From contig JBMDXA010000018.1 of assembly GCA_048594725.1 (NCBI GenBank), positions 18,814 through 82,813 of the forward strand: DNA of 64,000 nt, in the 5' to 3' direction. The notes beneath the pieces are model-generated. The model did not search any database. It saw only the letters and a list, made by a program, of their open reading frames with translations, and was not told where the DNA came from. The stretch's first letter is position 1, and each line of letters opens with the position of its first letter. A program made the translations under genes and the position numbers. The stretch comes from JAFDZV01 sp048594725. GTDB taxonomy: Bacteria; Bacteroidota; Ignavibacteria; OLB7. Shown here piece after piece: positions 57,280 to 64,000 of the stretch.

Positions 57280-57655
57280 AGCGCTCTCCGGTATGTGCGG
57301 GACGCTCGCGGCCTCCTGCCGGAGGAGCACGCTGGCCGGGATTTCCGGTACCCGCTGAGGGTCCACAGCCATGAAAGCGCCGAGTATACCGGGCATCGTG
57401 ATGCCGCGCAATCGAAAATTCAGTGCATGGATTATTTCCCTTGCCACGATACCGCCGGAAGTTCGCACTCCCCCCCCGTACCGATTTGAGAGGAAATACC
57501 GGGTACCGGCCGGAACCGGGCACGCCGTATGCTGCGGCAATCTCCATCAAAGTGTCAACAGAGGCCGGTTTCGTTGGATTTGTAGCCCCGTTTCGGTTTA
57601 TTTGCCCGCCTCAATTCAGTTCAGCAAGCATAATCAGAGAAGAGAACTTTTTCCT
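57280..57655. other. Divergent intergenic region between paralogue 2 and enolase
   Basis: About 375 bases that should carry two promoters. Near 57407 a single CAATCGAAAATTC unit of the AT-rich repeat family is present. The minus-strand reading frame that extends paralogue 2 runs through most of it but has no ATG preceding a signal peptide. Confidence 0.4.
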
Positions 57656-58951
57656 ATGGCGATCATCCAGGATGTGTATGCGCGGCAGATTCTCGATTCG
57701 CGCGGCAACCCGACCCTCGAAGTCGAAGTAGTCCTCGAAAACGGCATTATGGGGCGTGCGGCGGTTCCCTCCGGCGCCTCCACCGGCGAGCATGAGGCCG
57801 TGGAGCTGCGCGACGGCGACCCGGAGATCTATCACGGCCTGTCGGTGCAGAACGCCATCGCCAACGTCAACGAGACCATCGCCGGGGAGATCGTGGGGCT
57901 GCCGGGGAACGCGCAGTCGGTGATCGACTCGCTGATGATCGAGCTGGACGGCACCGAGAACAAGTCGAAGCTGGGGGCGAACGCCATTCTGGGCGTCTCC
58001 ATGGCGATTGCCAAGGCATCGGCGAAGTTCCACAACCTCCCGCTGTACCGCTATCTGGGCGGCGTCAACGCGCGTACCCTTCCGGTGCCGCTGATGAACA
58101 TCATCAACGGCGGCCGGCATGCCGATAACAACGTGGACTTCCAGGAGTTCATGATCGCGCCGGTCGGGGCCGATACGTTCGCCGAGGCGCTGCAGATGGG
58201 AACCGAGATCTTCCACTCCCTGCGCAAGGTGCTGAAGGAGCGCGGGCTGAATACCGCCGTGGGCGACGAAGGGGGATTTGCCCCGTCGCTTGCCTCCAAC
58301 GAGGAGGCTATCGAGATGATCCTGCGCGCCATCGAGAACACCAACTACACCGCCGGAGAGGATGTCTGGCTGGCGCTTGATGTGGCCTCCAGCGAGATGT
58401 GGGCGGGCGATGGAAAGTACAAGCTCTTCAAGAGCGACAGCTCCATCATCAAGAGCACCGACGAGATGGTGCAGTGGTACCAGACCCTCACCGAGAAGTT
58501 CCCGATCCTCTCGATCGAGGACGGCATGGCCGAGAACGACTGGGCCGGCTGGGCGAAGCTGACCGAGGCGATCGGCTCGGATGTGCAGCTTGTGGGGGAC
58601 GATCTGTTCGTCACCAACAGCGAATTCCTCTGGCGCGGCATCGAAAACGATGTCGCCAACTCCATCCTGGTGAAGCTGAATCAGATCGGCACCATCTCGG
58701 AGACCCTGGAGGTGGTGGAACTGGCGCAGAAGAATCTCTATACCGCCGTCATCTCCCACCGCTCCGGCGAGACCGAGGATACGACCATCGCCGACCTTGC
58801 GGTTGCCACCAACGCCGGGCAGATCAAGACCGGCTCGGCAAGCCGCACCGATCGCGTAGCCAAGTACAACCAGCTTCTGCGCATCGAGGAGGAGCTTGGG
58901 GCGACAGCGGAGTTCGCGGGGGAAGCGGCATTCTCGCGCGGAATACTGTAG
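57656..58951 (+). CDS. eno: Enolase
   Basis: A 431-residue glycolytic enzyme converting 2-phosphoglycerate to phosphoenolpyruvate. The family opening AIIQDVYARQILDSRGNPTL is intact. The 'SGASTGEHEAVELRDGD' substrate loop, 'GDEGGFAPSLASNEEA', 'LSIEDGMAENDWAGW' (metal Asp/Glu), 'LVGDDLFVTNSE', 'VKLNQIGTISETLEVV' (catalytic Lys) and 'SHRSGETEDTTIADLAVATN' are all in order. Length is standard. The start ATG 57656 matches the family N-terminus; an in-frame upstream extension is intergenic. Confidence 0.98.
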   Translation: MAIIQDVYARQILDSRGNPTLEVEVVLENGIMGRAAVPSGASTGEHEAVELRDGDPEIYHGLSVQNAIANVNETIAGEIVGLPGNAQSVIDSLMIELDGTENKSKLGANAILGVSMAIAKASAKFHNLPLYRYLGGVNARTLPVPLMNIINGGRHADNNVDFQEFMIAPVGADTFAEALQMGTEIFHSLRKVLKERGLNTAVGDEGGFAPSLASNEEAIEMILRAIENTNYTAGEDVWLALDVASSEMWAGDGKYKLFKSDSSIIKSTDEMVQWYQTLTEKFPILSIEDGMAENDWAGWAKLTEAIGSDVQLVGDDLFVTNSEFLWRGIENDVANSILVKLNQIGTISETLEVVELAQKNLYTAVISHRSGETEDTTIADLAVATNAGQIKTGSASRTDRVAKYNQLLRIEEELGATAEFAGEAAFSRGIL

Positions 58952-59337
58952 CGAGTGCGGGAAGTCCGGAGCCCAGGATTTCAGGAGCCGAAGGTAGCGC
59001 GGGGATGATCTCTGCGCTACTCGCTTCTCCCTCCCTTCCGCTCCCGGTCATCCCCTCCCTTCGTACTTCTGATGTGGAGTCCATGTAGTCCAGCTCCCTT
59101 CGCCGCGTCTCGTTCCGGGAACGAAGCACCAAGAACCAGAGCGGATTTCAATTGAGTTACGCCTTTTCAGGCAAGGAAGAATGGGCCGCTCCTACGGAGC
59201 TTCCGGAGAAGATCCGGACGTTTCTACTACAGACAGGCAACACCTATAGGTGTTGGCTCCGGGGGCCACAACAGAGTAACGATAGTGAATCCGCTCTAAG
59301 CCCTAAGAACCAAGCCCTAAGAACTAAGCTCCAAGCT
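58952..59337. repeat. Intergenic repeats between eno and the phosphohexomutase gene
   Basis: 59165-59275 carries GAAGAATGGGCCGCTCCTAC, CGGAGCTTCCGG, TTTCTACTACAGACAGGC and AACACCTATAGGTGTTGG (a short palindrome), similar to the 34790-34885 element. 59300-59337 repeats 'AAGCCCTAAGAACCAAG' two to three times in front of the start codon. The rest (58952-59164) shows no gene. Confidence 0.7.
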
Positions 59338-60744
59338 ATGGCAATTCTATTCGGGACCGACGGCTGGCGAGCCGTCATCGCAGAAGATTTCACCTTCGCC
59401 AACGTCGAGCTGGTGGCACGTGCTGCCGCGCAGTTCTTCAAGAAGCAGCCGAATGCCGAGCGCGGCATCGTGGTAGGATACGACGCCCGGTTCCTCTCCG
59501 ACCGGTTCGCGGCTACGGTGGCACGGGTGTTCGCATCCGAGGGGATGAACGTCTGGCTGACCAGTGGCATCTCCTCCACCCCGCAGGTCTCGCTCACCGC
59601 CCGCCAGAAGAAGCTGGCCGGCGGCGTCATCATCACCGCCAGCCACAATCCCGCCCAGTACAACGGCTTCAAGCTGAAGGCATCCTATGGCGGGCCTTCC
59701 GGGCCGGAGGATATCGCGAAGGTACAGGCCAACGTGACGAAGCTGGAGACCAACCCGCCGAAGCGCGCCAAGGCCCTGCCGGCCCTGGCCGATCTGGTAA
59801 AGGCCCGCCAGGTGCGGATGTTCGATTCCAAGGAGCTGTATCTGGATTATCTCCGCAAGAAGATCGATCTGGATGCGATAGCCGCCGCCGGCTTCAAGGT
59901 GCTGTACGATCCGATGCACGGCTCCGGCATCTTTACGCTGGATCGCATCCTGCCGGGAGTGGAGCAGCTGCACAACGAGTTCAACCCGAGCTTCGGCGAT
60001 CTGGATCATCCGGAGCCGCTCGGCGAATATCTGCCGGGACTGGTGGCCGGCATGAAGAGCGGCAACTACACGATCGGCCTGGCAACCGACGGCGATGCCG
60101 ACCGCCTGGGCGCCGTCGACGAGCACGGGAACTTCATCAACTCCCACAGGATCTTCGTCCTGCTGATGAAGTATCTGTACGAGGACCGCAAGATGAAGGG
60201 CGCAGTGGCAAAGACGATCTCGCTGACCACGATGATCAACCAGTACTGCGAGCGGAACAACATCACGATGTACCAGACGGCCGTGGGCTTCAAGTATATC
60301 GCCAAGCTGATGACCACCGAGCAGATCGTGATCGGCGGCGAGGAATCCGGCGGGCTGGGCACGGCGCTTCATATTCCGGAGCGGGACGGCATCTTCAACG
60401 GGCTGCTGCTGATGGAGATGATGGCGAAGCGGGGCAAGACGCTGGGCGAACTGTCGCGCGAGCTGGACGAGGAGTTCGGGCCGCACCGCTACGACCGCCG
60501 CGACGTGCTGATGACCGTGCAGCAGAAGGATCAGATCCTCGCGCGCGCCAGGGCCGGCGTAACGAAGCTCGGAAAATATCCGGTGCTCGAGACCAGCACC
60601 ATCGACGGCTACAAGTACTTCATCGACGGGGGCTGGCTGCTGATACGCGCATCCGGCACCGAGCCGCTGCTCCGCTACTACGCCGAAGCCGACTCCGACG
60701 AGAAGGTGGCCGCGCTCCTGAAAGCCGGGCAGAATCTGAAGTAG
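59338..60744 (+). CDS. Phosphoglucomutase/phosphomannomutase family protein
   Basis: A 468-residue alpha-D-phosphohexomutase. The phosphoserine loop is 'IITASHNPAQYNGFKLKASY' (near residue 100), the metal loop 'ATDGDADRLGAVD' (near residue 245), the sugar-binding loop 'IGGEESGGLGTALHIPERDG' (near residue 325), and the phosphate-binding loop 'IRASGTEPLLRYYAEADS' near the end. The N-terminus MAILFGTDGWRAVIAED is typical. Glucose versus mannose specificity cannot be decided; the neighbours (enolase, GalT-like DUF4921) fit sugar-nucleotide precursor supply. The ATG is preceded directly by the intergenic 'AAGCCCTAAGAACC' repeat, so translation signals are embedded in it. Confidence 0.95.
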   Translation: MAILFGTDGWRAVIAEDFTFANVELVARAAAQFFKKQPNAERGIVVGYDARFLSDRFAATVARVFASEGMNVWLTSGISSTPQVSLTARQKKLAGGVIITASHNPAQYNGFKLKASYGGPSGPEDIAKVQANVTKLETNPPKRAKALPALADLVKARQVRMFDSKELYLDYLRKKIDLDAIAAAGFKVLYDPMHGSGIFTLDRILPGVEQLHNEFNPSFGDLDHPEPLGEYLPGLVAGMKSGNYTIGLATDGDADRLGAVDEHGNFINSHRIFVLLMKYLYEDRKMKGAVAKTISLTTMINQYCERNNITMYQTAVGFKYIAKLMTTEQIVIGGEESGGLGTALHIPERDGIFNGLLLMEMMAKRGKTLGELSRELDEEFGPHRYDRRDVLMTVQQKDQILARARAGVTKLGKYPVLETSTIDGYKYFIDGGWLLIRASGTEPLLRYYAEADSDEKVAALLKAGQNLK

Positions 60745-60876
60745 AAGTACGTATCAAGCCGTGCAGTGCAACCTGCTGCGGCCAGCGGCCAGGGAACTGG
60801 CCGGTGAGCAGTACCCCGCTGTCTGCGGCGGTTGTTCAGGGCCTGCGCGCCGGATATGGCGCCGGAGGCAACGGCA

Positions 60877-60922
60877 CCAGACCACGGACAGCGGGCGAAG
60901 CCCGCGACCGGACTACCGACGA
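60877..60922 (+). repeat. Best-preserved dispersed hairpin repeat
   Basis: CCACGGACAGCGGGCGAAGC then CCGCGACCGGACTACCGACG. The core GCGGGCGAAGCCCGC folds as a 6-bp stem with a GAA loop. The sequence is nearly identical to 21860-21900. Confidence 0.85.
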
Positions 60923-60972
60923 TCAGCACGTTATTGCCGTGATACGCTTCATTCAGTTACGCGCCCCTTAGC

Positions 60973-62298
60973 ATGCACTACTCGACGTTTTACAACATCA
61001 TGCCGGACGGGACGGTAAAGCAGATCAACCCGTTCACCGGCAATGAAGTATGGGCGGTTCCCGGACGTTCATCCAAGCCTACCCAGAACGGCATCGGTGC
61101 GGTTGAACATGATGTTTCGCTGGAGGGGCTGGATCGCGAGGCGGTCTGCTCCTTCTGCGAGAAACGGTATTTCGAGGTGCCGCCGGAGAAATCGCGCTGG
61201 ACTCATGCCGAGAACCACTGGGCGGAGCTTGTGGGGCTTCAGCCGGAGCAGTATTTCGAGACGGCCGCGGAGTTCCGGCGGGTGGCGAATCTCTTCGAGA
61301 TCGTGACGCTCGACTACTGGAAGAAGAACTACGGCTATCATCCGCCGCTGGATGAACTGGAACGGATGGAGCGCTATATCAGCTCCCCGCTCGGGATGAA
61401 ACACCTCTCCGATATCGTCGCCTACAAGCTCTCCTTCTCCAACGGCGCATCGCATCCGGCGGAACTCTCGGAGGCGGATATCCTCCGCTACAGCGAGCCG
61501 TTCTTCGGCGGCTGCCACGAGCTTATCATCGCCCGGCAGCATTACAAGGCAGGGGCGGTGGCCGAGACCGATCTGATCTCGAGTGGAGAGCTTTCCCCGG
61601 AGGAGCATTATCACTACTTCCTGATCACGGTAGAGTCGCTGCGGCAGATCATGCTCCGCAACCGCTATGTGCGCTACGTCTCGGTGTTCCAGAACTGGCT
61701 GAAGCCGGCCGGCGCCAGCTTCGACCACCTGCACAAGCAGCTGGTGGGGCTGGACGAATGGGGCGCCTCCATCACCCGGCAGGTGAAGATGCTGAAGGAT
61801 GATCCGAACGTCTTCAACGAGTACGGCGCGAACTTCGCGGCCATGTACAACCTGGTCTTCGCCGAGAACGATTACGCCATCGCGTTCATCGGGATCGGGC
61901 ATCGCTTCCCCACCATCGAGATCTTCTCCAAATCGGTTCATGCCCGCCCCTACGAACATGACGCCGAGGAACTGCGCGGGGTGAGCGATCTGGTACAGGC
62001 CTGCCATGCGGCGATGGGCCCCCTGATAAGCTGCAACGAGGAGTGGTACTACAGCCCCGTGGATTCCATCGTGAAGATGCCCTGGCATGTGCTCATCAAG
62101 TGGCGCATCAACGTCACCGCCGGATTCGAGGGGGGCACAAGCATCTTCATCAATCCGATGACCCCCGTGGAGCTGCGCGACCGGATGGTGCCCAGGCTCT
62201 ACGCGCTTCGCGATGCCGGGACCATCAGCAGCGCCATCCGCCTGGCCGAGGAGTGCTATCTGGCGCCGAACCCGCTCAAGTATTACCTGCGCAGCTAG
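60973..62298 (+). CDS. DUF4921 family, galactose-1-phosphate uridylyltransferase-like protein
   Basis: A 441-residue protein opening 'MPDGTVKQINPFTGNEVWAV'. A CxxC zinc pair (C59, C62 in VCSFCEKRYF) and a GalT-like active site H252-L-H254-K-Q256 (SFDHLHKQLVG, in place of HPHGQ) place it in the HIT/GalT superfamily. H254 would be the nucleophile that forms a nucleotidyl-His intermediate. Further matches are 'VFQNWLKPAGAS' and 'PWHVLIKWRINVTAGFEGG'. Together with the phosphohexomutase gene just upstream, a hexose-1-phosphate nucleotidyl or AMP transfer reaction is likely; the exact substrates are not established for DUF4921. The start ATG is family-like. Confidence 0.8.
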   Translation: MHYSTFYNIMPDGTVKQINPFTGNEVWAVPGRSSKPTQNGIGAVEHDVSLEGLDREAVCSFCEKRYFEVPPEKSRWTHAENHWAELVGLQPEQYFETAAEFRRVANLFEIVTLDYWKKNYGYHPPLDELERMERYISSPLGMKHLSDIVAYKLSFSNGASHPAELSEADILRYSEPFFGGCHELIIARQHYKAGAVAETDLISSGELSPEEHYHYFLITVESLRQIMLRNRYVRYVSVFQNWLKPAGASFDHLHKQLVGLDEWGASITRQVKMLKDDPNVFNEYGANFAAMYNLVFAENDYAIAFIGIGHRFPTIEIFSKSVHARPYEHDAEELRGVSDLVQACHAAMGPLISCNEEWYYSPVDSIVKMPWHVLIKWRINVTAGFEGGTSIFINPMTPVELRDRMVPRLYALRDAGTISSAIRLAEECYLAPNPLKYYLRS

Positions 62299-62578
62299 AA
62301 ACGCCCGGCACCGGTACGCCGGAGCCCGCCCGGAACCTCGTTCCGTTGCAGCATATCGCTGGCATCTCCTCCCCCGCGCAGCAGGGAGCCGGCGTGCCAT
62401 GGCATCCCCCCCCTCACCGGCCATGCCGGCAGATACTTCACCAGCCTTGTCCAGTAGTTCCCCTCTTCTTCCTCTTATCTGGTAACCATACCTGCGGGCA
62501 CACCTCAGCGTATGGGAGCACCATGTGGCTCATGCTCTACGCATGCACAGCCCCCTCACTTTTCTTCAGACTTTCACT

Positions 62579-63004
62579 ATGCACACACCATCCACGACCT
62601 TCCGTCCGTTCATGCTGATGGCCGCCCTTCTGTTGACAATGGCAGCCATGTTCTCAACATCGAGCACCGCACTTTCGCAGGTTACCTGCTGCAGATTCGG
62701 CATCAACAACACCTCCGGTTGCACGATACGGGCCTGCGCGGTGAACGGCGGCGGCATCATACAGTGCTTCGATATCACCCCCGGGGCACATATCAAACCG
62801 CTCGGCGATCCCTGCCCTACGTTCAGGCTGCAGGTGCGGGATGCCTGCGGCGATCTGCATTTCCTCCCGGAGGTCATCGGCGAGTGCCTCGTCATTCAGG
62901 TGAAGGACCCGGCGAACGATAACATCTGCTGCGTCAGCATCTGTTATAATCAGGACTGCCGCTGGACCATCACTCCCTCGAACGACTGCGTCCCCTGCGA
63001 CTAG
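62579..63004 (+). CDS. Cysteine-rich secreted protein
   Basis: A 141-residue protein with a signal peptide (about 1-34, ending STALSQ). The mature part has fourteen Cys in about 107 residues, including CC pairs (VTCCRFGINNTSGCTIRACA, 'NICCVSICYNQDC') and a C-terminal 'DCVPCD'. The even number suggests a disulfide-rich periplasmic or secreted fold. No catalytic motif and no T9SS domain. The 'CCxFxINNTxGCTIxAC' opening is reminiscent of small secreted proteins in Ignavibacteria-type genomes, but I do not know their role. The start is the ATG that begins the signal peptide. A nested hairpin terminator follows. Confidence 0.65.
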   Translation: MHTPSTTFRPFMLMAALLLTMAAMFSTSSTALSQVTCCRFGINNTSGCTIRACAVNGGGIIQCFDITPGAHIKPLGDPCPTFRLQVRDACGDLHFLPEVIGECLVIQVKDPANDNICCVSICYNQDCRWTITPSNDCVPCD

Positions 63005-63044
63005 AACGCCCGGCGGAATCCGATCGTCCGATCATCTATACGAC

Positions 63045-63096
63045 AAGACCGGTGCTCGCGATCAGGCAATGGAGCCTGAAGCGGGTCACCGGTCTT
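63045..63096 (+). terminator. Nested hairpin downstream of the Cys-rich gene
   Basis: AAGACCGGTG (63045-63054) pairs with CACCGGTCTT (63087-63096). Inside it TCAGGC and GCCTGA form a second stem (63062-63079). It is followed by CTCATACC rather than a T-run, so it is a probable but not certain terminator. Confidence 0.6.
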
Positions 63097-63247
63097 CTCA
63101 TACCGGATGGTTCCGCAACCGCAACAGCCCGCACCCGCCGCCACCGCATCCACCCCGCTTTCAGCCCCCTTTCCGGCCCCGCCATCATCGCTCGTCAACA
63201 CTTGAAATGAATCATGTCCGGCAAGGTGCATACATTGCGATATACTT

Positions 63248-64000
63248 TTGAGTTCCATCGGGAAACATATCGAGCGGTTGGTACGCCGGGGGCTGCTCCT
63301 GGCGCTCCGTGCGCTGCCGGAACAACGGGGTGATCTCCGACGTCTGAACGGTCTCTCCTCGCCCCGCATCCTTCTGGTACGGCCCGATCGTATCGGCGAT
63401 ACGATCATCTCCACGGCAGCCATCATGCTGCTGCGGGAGCGCTTCCCGGAGGGGAGGCTCGATATGCTTCTGGGAGAGAAGAACCGCAGCGCGGGGCCGC
63501 TCCTGCCGGAACTCAACGAAATTCATGTGATCCCTGCCTCGCCGGGAGGAATCATCCGGACGATACGCCAGATCCGGCGCCGGCGCTACGATCTGGCGAT
63601 CAACCTGCTTGCAAAGGATTCCGCCAGCGGCGCGTTCCTGACCGGGCTGGCCGGAGCCGGAGTACGAATCGGATTTGCCGGGAAGAGCGCTGGGATCTAT
63701 ACGCTCGCGGTGGCGAAGCCCGCCGGGCCCGTGCACATCGTCTCGGAGACATCGCTGCTGCTGGCGCCCCTCGGTATCGAACCGATCGGCGCGGAGCCGC
63801 GCAGAAGCGCCGAGCGGCTGCACATCACGATACCGGAGGAGGCGGCCCGCACGGCCGCGGAAATCGCAGGGCCTCTGCTGGCGGAACTACGGGGTCCGGT
63901 GGTGGTGATGAACATCTCCGGGTCGAGCCCCGAAAAATTTCTCGGCGTCGAAAAATATATCGAGGCCGCCAGGAAACTCCTGGAGTACGGTATGACACCT
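63248..64000 (+). CDS. GT9-family glycosyltransferase (heptosyltransferase-like), start of gene
   Basis: Open to the window edge; 251 codons are visible. After a 40-residue lead comes 'PRILLVRPDRIGDTIISTAA' and 'FPEGRLDMLLGEKN', the classic opening of the ADP-heptose:LPS heptosyltransferase (GT9) N-terminal domain. The 'YDLAINLLAKDSASG' and 'GAGVRIGFAGKSAGIY' stretches fit the first Rossmann half. 'VVVMNISGSSPEKFL' begins the second half. This enzyme adds sugars to LPS/lipid A core in the cytoplasm. The start is uncertain: TTG 63248 overlaps a TACTTTTG promoter-like octamer, so a later TTG near 63278 may be used. Confidence 0.85.
   Translation, partial: MSSIGKHIERLVRRGLLLALRALPEQRGDLRRLNGLSSPRILLVRPDRIGDTIISTAAIMLLRERFPEGRLDMLLGEKNRSAGPLLPELNEIHVIPASPGGIIRTIRQIRRRRYDLAINLLAKDSASGAFLTGLAGAGVRIGFAGKSAGIYTLAVAKPAGPVHIVSETSLLLAPLGIEPIGAEPRRSAERLHITIPEEAARTAAEIAGPLLAELRGPVVVMNISGSSPEKFLGVEKYIEAARKLLEYGMTP

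Overview
The window looks like chromosome from a GC-rich member of the Bacteroidota/Chlorobiota (FCB) group, probably near the Ignavibacteria/Kapabacteria lineages. Four observations point there: several large secreted proteins end in type IX secretion (T9SS, Por) sorting domains; one of them is a choice-of-anchor-D-like protein; several genes are preceded by the Bacteroidota-type promoter (TTTG, about 20 bases, TAnnTTTG); and the 2-oxoacid dehydrogenase E1 is an alpha/beta fusion. The lineage is inferred from these features, not from a phylogeny.

Layout. 0-4 kb (mostly minus strand): the start of a CdaA-like diadenylate cyclase cut by the window edge, a small membrane protein, a GNAT acetyltransferase, PhoH, a LysM envelope protein and a coiled-coil lipoprotein. 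4.2-10.6 kb: a five-gene minus-strand tripartite efflux operon (TolC-like, MacA-like, a free-standing ABC ATPase, two FtsX/MacB-type permeases). 11.4-14.1 kb: a small zinc ribbon protein and the fused E1. 14.4-18.8 kb: a T9SS-sorted subtilase and an MsbA-type ABC exporter. 19-22.2 kb: a degenerate staphylococcal-nuclease-like secreted protein, a tiny membrane protein, RecQ and tRNA-Ser(UGA). 22.4-27.4 kb: a lipoprotein, Nif3/DUF34, a zinc-ribbon coiled-coil protein, the RNase P RNA gene rnpB (unmarked by any protein reading frame), a TPR protein, a DUF2520 oxidoreductase-like protein and a Thr-rich lipoprotein. 27.5-40.4 kb: a 1316-residue secreted protein, a small secreted protein, an FAH-family hydrolase, two small membrane proteins, polyphosphate kinase, a bacilliredoxin, alanine dehydrogenase and a Bacteroidota-specific conserved protein.

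40.4-57.3 kb is an island of T9SS cargo: a broken C-terminal sorting-domain remnant, an FG-GAP protein, a 1628-residue protein, a peptidoglycan-binding/CHAP hydrolase, a lipoprotein, a BNR-repeat protein, and two tandem paralogues of about 910-930 residues belonging to a family I do not recognise. 57.6-64 kb returns to core metabolism: enolase, a phosphohexomutase and a GalT-like DUF4921 protein, then a Cys-rich secreted protein and the start of a GT9 glycosyltransferase.

The non-coding DNA is unusually structured. At least four dispersed repeat families sit between genes, often side by side: an AT-rich element built on ATCGAAAATC, a hairpin element with core GCGGGCGAAGCCCGC flanked by GGACTAC-type arms, a CTCCTnCGGAGCTTCCG element, and CGCAAAG/CTTTGCG inverted repeats. 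There is also a nine-copy GTAGTCA array overlapping a stop codon. Several long apparent reading frames are false 5' extensions running through these repeats, so starts were moved inward to the first codon supported by homology, a signal peptide or a ribosome binding site.
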